From: Chitinophagaceae bacterium
Lineage (GTDB): Bacteria; Bacteroidota; Bacteroidia; Chitinophagales; Chitinophagaceae
Direction: 5' to 3'
Assembly (NCBI GenBank): GCA_004299085.1
Contig: SCQV01000055.1
Location: 1 to 35,787, forward strand
DNA: 35,787 bases
Below are positions 1-7,745 of the stretch, one piece after another. Below the pieces are notes generated by a model. The model did no database searches. It was given only the letters and a program-made list of their open reading frames with translations, and was not told the DNA's origin. Position numbers and translations under genes: made by a program. Positions within the stretch are counted from its first letter, which is position 1. Every line of letters begins with the position of its first letter.

Positions 1-56
1 TGAAACCTGAAACCTGAAACCATCGCCTGAGGCGAGGCAAACTTGAAACCTGAAAC
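1..56. repeat. GAA-heptamer repeats flanking a GC-rich palindrome
   Basis: TGAAACC is repeated in tandem at the left edge (7-nt period). It is followed by a GC-rich segment centred on the palindrome TCGCCTGAGGCGA (about 23-35), and then by more TTGAAACC/TGAAAC units. Positions 16-49 recur in reverse orientation at 5494-5527 with 32 of 34 identical bases. Related heptamers lie at 1457-1490. This is non-coding and looks like a dispersed intergenic element; the left side may continue outside the window. Confidence 0.8.
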
Positions 57-98
57 ATAAAACCCCTCCACTCCCGTACCATACCCGTAGATAATGGC

Positions 99-147
99 AG
101 GATACTCCCTGTCTTCTCCCTACCTTCCCCCTATTAAAAGCGCACTT
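99..147 (-). repeat. 11-nt-period minisatellite, short copy (3 units)
   Basis: Read on the minus strand, this is AAGTGCGCTTTT, then three 11-mers of the form NNYAGGGNNNN (AATAGGGGGAA, GGTAGGGAGAA, GACAGGGAGTA), ending in TATCCT. The same flanks enclose six such units at 20538-20620 in the opposite orientation. The unit length is close to one DNA helical turn. Function unknown. Confidence 0.75.
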
Positions 148-302
148 TTTGCATATCAGGTAGGTATCGCTTCCCGGAAAGCAGCAGGGTAGGTATAAAT
201 AAAAGTGGTAGCAGCCTCTGCAAGGCGTCATGAATTTGCCTGGCAAATCTTCATATTGCCTGCCGGCCCATTCCCGCTCTTCGGACCAGCAGTACAAATT
301 AC
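148..302. other. Gene-free leader with a 15-nt palindrome
   Basis: I see no convincing gene here. The stretch holds a perfect inverted repeat ATTTGCC-T-GGCAAAT at 234-248, about 55 bases upstream of the pdhB promoter. It could be an operator or a small hairpin; the sequence does not say which. Confidence 0.35.
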
Positions 303-333
303 TTGGCTTTTTCCCTGCTAATCAATATTTTTG
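303..333 (+). promoter_or_regulatory. Promoter of pdhB (Bacteroidota type)
   Basis: TTG at 303-305 (-33 box), a 20-bp spacer, then TATTTTTG at 326-333, a full match to the Bacteroidota -7 consensus TAnnTTTG. Transcription would start near 339, giving a leader of about 27 nt before the ATG at 366. Confidence 0.6.
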
Positions 334-365
334 CAGGTTAAATAACCTTACAAAATTATATTTCA

Positions 366-1349
366 ATGCGAGAGATACTTTTCAGACAGGCACTCAGAGA
401 AGCCATGGAAGAAGAAATGCGCCGTGATGAACGGGTTTTCCTGATGGGAGAAGAAGTGGCAGAATACAATGGCGCCTATAAGGTAAGCCAGGGAATGCTG
501 GATGAATTCGGTGAAAGACGCGTGATAGATACCCCGATAACTGAGTTGGGCTTTGCCGGCATTGGTGTGGGCGCCGCACAAAACGGCTTACGCCCTATAA
601 TAGAATTTATGACCTGGAATTTTGCCGTGTTAGCATTAGATCCGATATTAAATACCGCTTCTAAGATGCTGGCAATGAGTGGCGGTCAATTAGGCTGTCC
701 GATTGTTTTTCGTGGCCCAAACGGCTCTGCCGGTCAGTTGGGCGCCCAGCATTCTACTGCTTTTGAAAGCTTTTATGCCAACATTCCGGGTCTTAAGGTG
801 ATCTCAGTTTCCAATCCTTATGATGCCAAAGGCTTATTAAAGTCTGCTATTAGGGATGACGATCCGGTTATTTTTATGGAAAGCGAGGTAATGTATAGCG
901 ATACGGGAGAAGTGCCTGAAGAAGAATATCTGATTCCTATCGGAAAGGCCATTGTGAAAAGGCAGGGAAAAGACGTAACGATTGTTTCCTTCAATAAAAT
1001 GATGAAGGTGGCTTTGGGTGCCGCGGAAGAGCTTTCCAAAGAGGGAATAGAAGCCGAAGTGATTGACCTCCGCACCATTCGCCCATTGGACTGGATGACT
1101 ATTTTGGAATCCGTTAAAAAGACCAATCGCCTGGTGATTGTGGAAGAACAATGGCCAATGTGCAGCGTGTCTTCTGAAATAGGATATCGTATTCAGAAAG
1201 AAGGATTTGATTATTTAGATGCGCCCATTCGCCGTATTACTTCGGCGGATGCGCCCATGCATTATGCCCCTAATCTGGCAAAATTGTATTTACCTACTAT
1301 CGAGAAAACAGTGAAACTGGTGAAGGAAGTGATGTACGTAGAGAAATAA
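366..1349 (+). CDS. pdhB: Pyruvate dehydrogenase E1 component, beta subunit
   Basis: Beta subunit of the thiamine-diphosphate-dependent E1 enzyme of the pyruvate (or a related 2-oxoacid) dehydrogenase complex. It acts in the cytoplasm with an alpha subunit, which is not in this window. The 327 residues match the usual length of the family. The N-terminal half is the transketolase-type pyrimidine-binding domain, with the catalytic Glu expected at E60 in DTPITE and the conserved stretch [14 protein letters not shown] near 117-130. From about 195 to the end is the transketolase C-terminal domain. The start follows a good promoter and begins [10 protein letters not shown], typical of the family. 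Branched-chain 2-oxoacid E1 beta is the main alternative; the close match to PDH-type sequences makes pyruvate more likely. Confidence 0.93.
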   Translation: MREILFRQALREAMEEEMRRDERVFLMGEEVAEYNGAYKVSQGMLDEFGERRVIDTPITELGFAGIGVGAAQNGLRPIIEFMTWNFAVLALDPILNTASKMLAMSGGQLGCPIVFRGPNGSAGQLGAQHSTAFESFYANIPGLKVISVSNPYDAKGLLKSAIRDDDPVIFMESEVMYSDTGEVPEEEYLIPIGKAIVKRQGKDVTIVSFNKMMKVALGAAEELSKEGIEAEVIDLRTIRPLDWMTILESVKKTNRLVIVEEQWPMCSVSSEIGYRIQKEGFDYLDAPIRRITSADAPMHYAPNLAKLYLPTIEKTVKLVKEVMYVEK

Positions 1350-1372
1350 TGCTCATTATTTGAGTATCTCTG

Positions 1373-1392
1373 ACCTGCCGGTAGGCGCAGGT
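1373..1392. repeat. ACCTGC...GCAGGT palindrome
   Basis: Inverted repeat ACCTGC/GCAGGT with an 8-nt centre, just after pdhB. A close relative, ACCTGCCT/AGGCAGGT, sits at 24649-24672. In both places GAA-heptamers are found within about 65 nt. It may serve as a weak terminator hairpin, but no T-tract follows it. Confidence 0.5.
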
Positions 1393-1456
1393 TTGGAGAG
1401 GTCTGATGCAGGGATATTATAATTTCCATGTATGTCTGGATATCCAAATCCGAACG

Positions 1457-1490
1457 TGAAACCTGAAACTTGAAACCTGAAACTTGAAAC
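1457..1490. repeat. TGAAACY heptamer array
   Basis: Five in-phase units: TGAAACC, TGAAACT, TGAAACC, TGAAACT, TGAAAC. The array ends six bases before the start codon of the response regulator at 1497, so the place of a ribosome binding site is taken by the repeat. It belongs to the same family as the repeats at 1-56. Confidence 0.8.
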
Positions 1491-1496
1491 AAACCA

Positions 1497-2663
1497 ATGG
1501 CCACAATCCTGATTATAGATGATGAAAAGAGTATCCGCACTACTTTATCTGATATTCTTAGTTACGAAGGGTATAAAATAGAAGAAGCGGCGGACGGACA
1601 GGAAGGCATTAATTTATTCAAAAAGAAGCAATATGATGTTGTGCTTTGCGATATCAAAATGCCGAAGATTGACGGGATGGAATTCCTGGAACAGGCGGTG
1701 GAGGTGAATCCTGATGTCCCCATTATCATGGTTTCCGGCCATGGGAATATTGACAATGCCGTAGAAGCGGTTAAAAAAGGTGCTTTTGATTTTATCTCCA
1801 AACCGCCGGATCTAAACCGCATCCTGATTACTATTCGTAATGCACTGGATAAAACTTCATTGGTTGCCGAAACAAAAACACTCCGTAAAAAAGTTTCCAG
1901 GACACAGGAAATGATTGGTGAATCGGATCCCATTCAACGCATCAGGGAAACTATAGGGAAAGTTGCGCCTACCGATGCCAGGGTTTTGGTTACCGGCGAG
2001 AACGGCGTGGGAAAGGAACTGGTAGCCCGTTGGATTCACGAGAAAAGTAACCGCGCTGAAGCACCGTTGATTGAGGTGAATTGTGCGGCTATTCCCAGTG
2101 AATTGATTGAAAGTGAGCTGTTCGGCCATGAAAAAGGTTCTTTCACTTCCGCGATAAAACAACGTATCGGAAAATTTGAAAAAGCCAATGGCGGTACACT
2201 GTTTCTTGACGAAGTGGGGGACATGAGCCTGAGTGCCCAGGCTAAAGTATTACGCGCTTTACAGGAAGGAAAAATTACCAGGGTGGGCGGTGAAAAAGAA
2301 ATTAATGTGGATGTGAGAGTGATTGCGGCTACTAATAAAGAGCTGCTGAAAGAAGTGGAAGAAAAGAATTTTCGCCTCGATTTATATCACCGGCTTAGCG
2401 TCATTATCATTCATGTGCCCTCTCTGAATGACAGAGTGGACGATATCCCTGTGTTGACGGAGTATTTCCTGGAGAATATCTGCGCTGATTATGGCATAGC
2501 CAAAAAAGAAATTAATAAAGACGCACTGAAAGCTTTACAAAAGCATGACTGGACAGGCAATATCCGCGAATTGCGTAATGTGGTGGAAAGATTAATAATC
2601 CTTTCAGGAAAAACCATTATGGAAACGGATGTGAATGCGTATGTGATACCGAACAGGGGATAA
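1497..2663 (+). CDS. NtrC-like response regulator (REC-AAA+) without HTH
   Basis: Two-component response regulator of the sigma-54 activator type. Residues 1-120 form a receiver domain: acidic pair D8/D9, phosphoacceptor D52 (CDIKMP), S80 and K102. Residues 140-365 form the AAA+ domain: Walker A GENGVGKE at 167-174, Walker B LFLDEV at 235-240, and the late motif GNIRELRNVVER. Two features are unusual. The GAFTGA loop that contacts sigma-54 reads GSFTSA (214-219), and the protein ends at residue 388 right after the AAA+ lid, with no Fis-type helix-turn-helix. It could activate from solution, act on another protein, or need a DNA-binding partner. No sensor kinase lies next to it. The family is secure; target and sigma-54 dependence are not. 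Confidence 0.93.
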   Translation: MATILIIDDEKSIRTTLSDILSYEGYKIEEAADGQEGINLFKKKQYDVVLCDIKMPKIDGMEFLEQAVEVNPDVPIIMVSGHGNIDNAVEAVKKGAFDFISKPPDLNRILITIRNALDKTSLVAETKTLRKKVSRTQEMIGESDPIQRIRETIGKVAPTDARVLVTGENGVGKELVARWIHEKSNRAEAPLIEVNCAAIPSELIESELFGHEKGSFTSAIKQRIGKFEKANGGTLFLDEVGDMSLSAQAKVLRALQEGKITRVGGEKEINVDVRVIAATNKELLKEVEEKNFRLDLYHRLSVIIIHVPSLNDRVDDIPVLTEYFLENICADYGIAKKEINKDALKALQKHDWTGNIRELRNVVERLIILSGKTIMETDVNAYVIPNRG

Positions 2664-2765
2664 TTGTCGCCGGTGGGAAAGGGACAAGATTGAATGATTA
2701 GTTCAATTAATATTCGGAATTAAGATGACTAAGGGAGTAGTTGAACCTCCGAACTCCGGCATTTG
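2664..2765. other. Gap before heptamer array
   Basis: Non-coding and AT-rich. Degenerate 7-nt units begin around 2745 and become regular from 2766. No clear promoter box or terminator was found. Confidence 0.4.
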
Positions 2766-2982
2766 ATATCCAATATTCCGTGTTCTTTATTCAAAGTTCT
2801 TCATTCAAAGTTCCTTATTCGATATTCCTTGTTCAATGTCCTTTATTCAAAGTTCTTTATTCAGTGTTCTTTATTCGATATTCTTTATTCAGTGTTCAGT
2901 GTTCTTTATTCTGTGTTCCTTATTCGATCTTCTTTATTCGAAGTCCCTTGTTCTTTATTCAATCTTCCTTATTCGATATTAC
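2766..2982. repeat. 210-bp TTC heptanucleotide array
   Basis: From 2773 to 2982 the sequence divides into 30 consecutive 7-mers of the form NNNTTCN (a few have TCC or TTA in the TTC place), with no loss of phase. TTATTCN alternates with GTGTTCN, AAGTTCN or ATATTCN, so a 14-nt super-period is also visible. One further degenerate unit precedes it at 2766. Because 21 nt is three units, any frame through it encodes a 7-residue repeat such as YSLFxxx. The array ends 14 bases before the ABC ATPase start. Confidence 0.9.
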
Positions 2983-2996
2983 AGTCAATCTCTCTT

Positions 2997-3785
2997 ATGG
3001 AAAATTCAACGCCAATTATCACCATTCACAATCTTTTCAAGCGCTATGGTAATGGCGATTGGGTTTTGAATGGCATTGATATGACTGTTTATCCCGGTCA
3101 GGTGATTGGCTATATAGGGCCAAATGGCGCCGGTAAATCTACTACCGTCAAGATACTTACAGGATTGATATCTGAATTTGAGGGAGATATTTCTATTCTC
3201 GGACTTGACCTGCATAAAGAGACACTTGAAATAAAAAAACATATCGGATATATTCCTGAAAATGCCGAATTATATGATGTGCTTACTCCGATGGAATATC
3301 TGCAATTCATTGGCGGGCTATATAATTTGCCAGAGAATAAGGTGAAGGAACGCGCCCTTATAATGTTAGACTCCTTCGGGCTAAGAATGCATGCCCATAA
3401 CCGCATGGACACTTTTTCCAAAGGCATGAGACAAAAAGTGCTGATTATTTCAGGGCTTATTCATAATCCTAAGATCATCTTTATGGACGAGCCGCTGTCG
3501 GGATTGGACGCTAATGCTGTTATTATTGTCAAAGAAATTATTTCCAGACTGGCTGCAGAAGGCAAGACTATTTTTTATTGCTCACACATGATGGATGTGG
3601 TGGAGAAAGTTTCTGACCGCATTGTTCTGATTAATAACGGCAGAATAATGGCAGATGGTCCTTTTGCAGAATTGCAACAACAGGCACAAGGTAAAAGCCT
3701 GGAGAATATTTTTGCACAGCTTACCGGACATAGCGATTTAGATGATATTGCCGGACAGTTTCTAAACGCCTTTGAAAATGAATAA
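2997..3785 (+). CDS. ABC transporter ATP-binding protein (exporter type)
   Basis: Energises the ABC exporter formed with the permease that starts 8 bases downstream; substrate unknown. With the start at 2997 the protein has 262 residues and begins MENSTPIITIHNLFKRYG, as usual for single-domain ABC ATPases. Motifs: Walker A GPNGAGKST (41-49), a Q-loop region with Glu (YIPENAELY) as in many ABC-2 type ATPases, signature FSKGMRQK (140-147), Walker B IIFMDEP (160-166), D-loop SGLD and switch His197. The frame stays open upstream through the heptamer array to 2763, but that would add 78 hydrophobic, periodic residues. I reject the extension as a repeat artefact. Confidence 0.93.
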   Translation: MENSTPIITIHNLFKRYGNGDWVLNGIDMTVYPGQVIGYIGPNGAGKSTTVKILTGLISEFEGDISILGLDLHKETLEIKKHIGYIPENAELYDVLTPMEYLQFIGGLYNLPENKVKERALIMLDSFGLRMHAHNRMDTFSKGMRQKVLIISGLIHNPKIIFMDEPLSGLDANAVIIVKEIISRLAAEGKTIFYCSHMMDVVEKVSDRIVLINNGRIMADGPFAELQQQAQGKSLENIFAQLTGHSDLDDIAGQFLNAFENE

Positions 3786-3793
3786 CCCGGGCC

Positions 3794-5485
3794 ATGAATA
3801 AGATATTTCTCTATATCCTTAGTTGGCTGAATCCTGTTTGGGAAGCGCTGGGAGCAGATTCCCGTCAATTGCATGGGATACTGACAACCAAGCTCACAAT
3901 GGATGACCGGCGGCCCTCCACCTTGCAAATGGGAAGGCAAAGGAGAAAGGAAACGGGTAACTCTACGCTGCTTACCGCTTTTATTTCGTTATTATATGGT
4001 TTCTTTATGATGGCGATTGTCATCGGCATGCAGAAGCAAATGCTGACCGGATTAACTATTTATTTCGGGATGTTTATTATTATGCTGGCTTTGACGTTAA
4101 TTTCCGACTTTACTTCTGTTTTGATTGATGTGCGGGATAATTATATTGTTTTTCCGCGCCCGGTGAATGACCGTACTGTGCTGCTTGCCAGGCTGTTGCA
4201 TATCAGCGTTCACTTGAGCAAAATAGTTATCCCGATGGCGGTTCCGGGTATTATTTATCTTGGGATTGCTTATGGAGCATCGGGTGCTGCTCTGATGATC
4301 TTAATGGTTTTTCTGGCAACGGTATTAACTATCTTTCTGATTAACCTGGTTTATTTGTTAATTCTGCAAATTACAACGCCGGCTAAGTTCAAAGAAATCA
4401 TCAATTATATCCAGATAGGTTTTACTATTTTCATATTTGCGTTCTATGAATTATTCCCAAGGTTAATGAACAATAAGGTTCTTGGTAATATTGATCTGAG
4501 ATCGCATCATTGGATTTATTATGTGCCCCCCTTCTGGCTGGCGTCTGTTTGGAGCGTTATTATGGATCATCAATTTCAGCAAACACTCATAATCACTGCA
4601 GGATTAGCTATTATCATCCCCTTGTTGTCTGTATGGGTTGTGATTCGTTTTTTTGCTCCTTCTTTTAATAAGAAATTATCTTCCATCAACTCATCGTCGG
4701 ATGAAAGTAAACCTGTAACTGACATAAAAGTCAAAGCTACGCAGCGAAGCCTTCCCCGGTTCTTATCTAATCTTTTAATCAGAAATAAAACAGAAAGAGC
4801 AGGATTTGTCTTCGGATGGAAGCTGACTTCCCGCAGCAGGGATTTTAAGCTGAAAGTATATCCCATGTTTGGATACGTGATCGTGCTGTTTTTCCTTTTT
4901 ATGTTCGGAGGATTTTCCGGGAATACTCATAAAATTCAAGGTGTGGATTTTTACAAAAAGGGGCCGGGAATACTTTTTATTATTTACTTATGCAGCATAA
5001 TGATCGCTAATGCCGTAGTTTTAATAAAATCATCTGATAAATATAAAGCTGCATGGGTATATTATATATCCCCCGTTCAAAAGCCGGGAATCTTGATCCG
5101 TGGCATGATGAAAATGCTGCTTTTTAAGTATTTTTTCCTGATTTATTTCGTCATAGTGTTACTATCATTATTTCTCAGAGGAATATCTTTTTTACCCAAT
5201 TTATTACTGGGGTTGGTGAATATAATTTTTGTAAGCCTTGTTCTTGGCTTGTTTTATTTAAAGACCTTTCCTTTTTCGGAACAATGGAATATCAATCGTT
5301 CGTCCGGCAGGATGATGAGATCCTTTTTTCTGATGATTATGGTGGGTATTCTGGGAGTGATCCATTATTTTATAATGAATTTTACCATTGTGGTTTTAAT
5401 TCTAACTGTACTGGTGGCAGCCGCGGATTGGTTGTTATTGGATAAATTTAGAAATATAAGTTGGGAGGAGATGAGGACGGAATAG
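3794..5485 (+). CDS. Multi-pass ABC exporter permease
   Basis: Inner-membrane protein of 563 residues that probably forms the channel for the adjacent ATPase. Hydrophobic segments are visible near residues 58-79, 84-106, 142-160, 167-191, 205-222, 264-287 and then six more from about 360 to the end, roughly twelve in all. A charged loop of about 70 residues separates two halves, suggesting an internally duplicated ABC-2-like fold. No nucleotide-binding or solute-binding domain is present. The role is inferred from topology and tight coupling to the ATPase; cargo cannot be read from the sequence. The gene is followed by a GC palindrome element (5494-5527). Confidence 0.82.
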   Translation: MNKIFLYILSWLNPVWEALGADSRQLHGILTTKLTMDDRRPSTLQMGRQRRKETGNSTLLTAFISLLYGFFMMAIVIGMQKQMLTGLTIYFGMFIIMLALTLISDFTSVLIDVRDNYIVFPRPVNDRTVLLARLLHISVHLSKIVIPMAVPGIIYLGIAYGASGAALMILMVFLATVLTIFLINLVYLLILQITTPAKFKEIINYIQIGFTIFIFAFYELFPRLMNNKVLGNIDLRSHHWIYYVPPFWLASVWSVIMDHQFQQTLIITAGLAIIIPLLSVWVVIRFFAPSFNKKLSSINSSSDESKPVTDIKVKATQRSLPRFLSNLLIRNKTERAGFVFGWKLTSRSRDFKLKVYPMFGYVIVLFFLFMFGGFSGNTHKIQGVDFYKKGPGILFIIYLCSIMIANAVVLIKSSDKYKAAWVYYISPVQKPGILIRGMMKMLLFKYFFLIYFVIVLLSLFLRGISFLPNLLLGLVNIIFVSLVLGLFYLKTFPFSEQWNINRSSGRMMRSFFLMIMVGILGVIHYFIMNFTIVVLILTVLVAAADWLLLDKFRNISWEEMRTE

Positions 5486-5493
5486 CATTCCAA

Positions 5494-5527
5494 GTTTCAA
5501 GCCTGCCTCGCCTCAGGCGATGGTTTC
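5494..5527 (-). repeat. Second copy of the composite GAA/palindrome element
   Basis: The reverse complement of this stretch matches 16-49 at 32 of 34 positions, differing only at two adjacent bases (GG versus AA) after the GAGGCA segment. It contains the same TCGCCTGAGGCGA palindrome flanked by GAAAC units. It lies just after the permease stop codon. Confidence 0.85.
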
Positions 5528-5581
5528 GTATGCTGTATTTCGTATTGGATCTTTCACGTTAGACGATTTATTCTTTTTCTT

Positions 5582-6592
5582 ATGAATATATACAAAGATT
5601 TTTCTTTAAAACCATATAACACTTTTGGAATAGATGCTTATGCAAAATATTTTGCATCATTTGCATCGGCAGATGAGCTGAAAGAGATATTGTCTGAAAA
5701 AGAAAATGCCGGAATATCCCCATTCATATTAGGTGGTGGAAGCAATATTCTTTTCACCAAAAATCAGGAATATGTCTTAAAAAATGAGATAAAAGGGATT
5801 GAAAAAACGGATGAAGATGCAGAATATATTTATGTAAAAGCAGGAGCAGGAGAGATCTGGCATCAGCTTGTGATGTATTGCATTGAAAATAACTGGGCAG
5901 GTATCGAAAATCTTTCCCTGATACCAGGGAACGCCGGCGCAGCGCCTATGCAGAACATTGGCGCTTATGGCGCCGAAATAAGAGATGTATTTTATTCGCT
6001 GGAAGCATTCCATTTAAAGGAGAAGACAGTAACTAGTTTATATCATAATGACTGCGCTTTCGGATACCGTGAAAGCGTTTTTAAAAATAAGTACAAGGGG
6101 CAATTTGCTATTCTGTCTGTAACGTTAAGGTTGAATAAGAAACCGCATTATAATACTTCTTATGGCGCCATCGGGAAAGAGCTGGAGGCTATGGGCGTAC
6201 GGGAGTTAAGCATTCAGGCAATCAGTCAGGCTGTAATCAATATTCGTTCTTCTAAATTACCGGATCCCAAAAAGATAGGAAATGCAGGTAGTTTTTTTAA
6301 AAATCCCGAAGTGGCTTTGGACAAATATGAGCAACTAAAAGGAAAATTTCCCGGATTAATTGCTTATCCTGCCGATGACAAATATAAGCTGGCGGCAGGC
6401 TGGATGATTGAGCAATGCGGTTGGAAAGGATATAGAGAGGGTACTGTGGGCGTACATGCCAGACAGGCATTGGTGCTGGTTAATTATGGAAATGCTCAGG
6501 GAAAAGAGGTGTACAGGCTTTCTGAAAAAATACAGCGTAGCGTTTTAGATAAGTTTGGGGTGATGTTGGAAAGAGAAGTGAACGTGGCATAA
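5582..6592 (+). CDS. murB: UDP-N-acetylmuramate dehydrogenase (MurB)
   Basis: Cytoplasmic FAD enzyme that reduces UDP-GlcNAc-enolpyruvate to UDP-MurNAc with NADPH in peptidoglycan synthesis. The 336 residues and layout fit the E. coli-like type I family. FAD-binding motif GGGSNILF (51-58), then IPGNAGAAPMQNIGAYG (114-130), Arg163 in GYRESVFK, the catalytic proton donor Ser237 in GNAGSFFKNP, and Glu330 near the C-terminus (LEREV). The ATG at 5582 gives the standard N-terminus (SLKPYNTFGIDAYA). It stands alone, followed on the other strand by a candidate small RNA whose terminator abuts its stop codon. Confidence 0.97.
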   Translation: MNIYKDFSLKPYNTFGIDAYAKYFASFASADELKEILSEKENAGISPFILGGGSNILFTKNQEYVLKNEIKGIEKTDEDAEYIYVKAGAGEIWHQLVMYCIENNWAGIENLSLIPGNAGAAPMQNIGAYGAEIRDVFYSLEAFHLKEKTVTSLYHNDCAFGYRESVFKNKYKGQFAILSVTLRLNKKPHYNTSYGAIGKELEAMGVRELSIQAISQAVINIRSSKLPDPKKIGNAGSFFKNPEVALDKYEQLKGKFPGLIAYPADDKYKLAAGWMIEQCGWKGYREGTVGVHARQALVLVNYGNAQGKEVYRLSEKIQRSVLDKFGVMLEREVNVA

Positions 6593-6624
6593 AAAAAATT
6601 AACCCCGCTGGGAACAGCGGGGTT
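6593..6624 (-). terminator. Intrinsic terminator (minus strand)
   Basis: A perfect 10-bp stem AACCCCGCTG / CAGCGGGGTT (6601-6610 with 6615-6624) closes a 4-nt loop. On the minus strand it is followed by AA and eight T residues (6591-6598). On the plus strand no U-tract follows, so it mainly ends minus-strand transcription, from the candidate small RNA or the 6824-13547 operon. It may still protect the murB transcript end. Confidence 0.85.
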
Positions 6625-6740
6625 CTTGTGTTAAACCCTTTGAAAAATTACTACTCTCTGCTATTTGCAGGCTTGGCTGCGTTTTAGCTTCTTTGGATCA
6701 GTTTATGATAAATGATGATCTTTTTCTTTTTGTTACTTGC
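6593..6740 (-). ncRNA. Candidate small RNA, function unknown
   Basis: On the minus strand a perfect -7 box, TATCTTTG (plus positions 6746-6753), is followed by about 115 nt without a credible ORF and then by a strong intrinsic terminator (6593-6624). The predicted transcript is about 145 nt, with an A/G-rich 5' part and possible small hairpins (GATCA/TGATC and CTGC-AAATA-GCAG). No match to the -33 TTG was found. The alternative is that this is simply the 3' end of the methyltransferase operon (stop at 6824), possibly with a 3'UTR-derived RNA. Confidence 0.4.
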
Positions 6741-6745
6741 TGAAG

Positions 6746-6753
6746 CAAAGATA
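6746..6753 (-). promoter_or_regulatory. -7 promoter box TATCTTTG
   Basis: Full match to TAnnTTTG on the minus strand, inside the 230-bp gap between murB and the methyltransferase. The -33 TTG is not evident. It would drive the candidate small RNA. Confidence 0.4.
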
Positions 6754-6823
6754 CAAATAAATATAAGTACCGCGGTTAATTAATCGTTATTGAGAGTTAA
6801 AGATATGTTAACGGAAGGAAGCC

Positions 6824-7720
6824 TTATTTACAAAGAATGTAGAGTATTGAGCTTGAACGCTCAATATGTTTATTTGCGTATGCCCATGACCGTGACCCAT
6901 TGAGGATTCCCTTCAGGTAATGATTTTTATTGTCCTTATATTTTTCGCTCAGCAGGCAAATATAGAATGCATCAAAAGGCATAGCTATTATCTTTTTCAA
7001 TGTTAAGCCGTGCTGTTGAACAAGCGTTCTCATTGTGTCTGGCGAGAAGTGGTATAAATGTCGCGGTACATCGTAAGCCGCCCAATACTGTTGATATATC
7101 GCCGCATCTAATGAAGTGTAGTTGGGGACCGCAATAAAAATATGCCCGTTTGCATCCATTAATTTTACAATTTGTTCCATGTAACCATGCAAATCATGTA
7201 TATGTTCCAGCACGTGCCATAGAGTGATGGCTTGGAAATTGTTTTGCGGCAAATGGTAGAGTGAATCGGAACGCAGGATTGATAATCCATATTTTCTGTG
7301 AGCAATATCCCTTGCTCCTTCATCAGGTTCTAATCCTGTAGTATTCCATCCCGATTGCTGCATGACGTTTAAAAAAGCTCCGGTGCCACAGCCAATATCT
7401 AAAACACGGCCGTTTGTAATCCCTGCTGTTTTTTCAACCCAATGTTTTTTTTGTTTCAGAGAAATTTTCCTGACGGTATGATAGAGCTTATTCACTAATC
7501 CCTTAGAAGTATCAGTGTGAGATATGTAGTTCTCTGAATGATAATATTTCCCAATATGCTGTTCATCGGGCACAGTCCATGTAAAACGTAAGGAACACGC
7601 CTGACATTGGCGGATGTGAAAAGTCTCACCACTGACAGTATAATCTCTGGCTTCTAATGCAATACTTGTGTCAGTTGAACCGCATACCGGACATGGAGGA
7701 GGAAGCGTTTCTTCAGTCAT
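6824..7720 (-). CDS. Class I SAM methyltransferase with N-terminal zinc ribbon
   Basis: Predicted cytoplasmic S-adenosylmethionine-dependent methyltransferase of 298 residues. A treble-clef-like zinc site is formed by CPVCGS (C10, C13) and CQAC (C39, C42). The methyltransferase core follows: motif I VLDIGCGTG (106-114), acidic residue in LEPDEG (130-135), and LWHVLEHIHD (167-176). This layout is common in methyltransferases placed near cell-surface or lipid-modification genes. It is the last gene of the minus-strand operon, 25 bases after the HU/SPOR gene. Substrate unknown; sugar, lipid or a small metabolite are all possible. Confidence 0.85.
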   Translation of the reverse strand: MTEETLPPPCPVCGSTDTSIALEARDYTVSGETFHIRQCQACSLRFTWTVPDEQHIGKYYHSENYISHTDTSKGLVNKLYHTVRKISLKQKKHWVEKTAGITNGRVLDIGCGTGAFLNVMQQSGWNTTGLEPDEGARDIAHRKYGLSILRSDSLYHLPQNNFQAITLWHVLEHIHDLHGYMEQIVKLMDANGHIFIAVPNYTSLDAAIYQQYWAAYDVPRHLYHFSPDTMRTLVQQHGLTLKKIIAMPFDAFYICLLSEKYKDNKNHYLKGILNGSRSWAYANKHIERSSSILYILCK

Positions 7721-7745
7721 GATATATTTTTATGCAACCTTGCGT

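Noticed and set aside
1-56. CRISPR-like array
   Set aside because: Units are 7 nt without spacers, and there are no cas genes; it is a tandem short repeat.
1262-1540. Minus-strand reading frame with FQVSGFKFQVS periodicity
   Set aside because: It lies antisense to the end of pdhB and the TGAAACY repeat; the periodic residues are only the heptamer read as codons.
2763-2996. In-frame N-terminal extension of the ABC ATPase by 78 residues
   Set aside because: The extension is the translated heptamer array, a periodic hydrophobic string unlike any ABC ATPase; the ATG at 2997 gives a normal N-terminus.
6640-6735. Leader peptide of about 18 codons (SNKKKKIIIYHKLIQRS) on the minus strand
   Set aside because: It has no usable start codon in frame and no downstream biosynthetic gene for attenuation.
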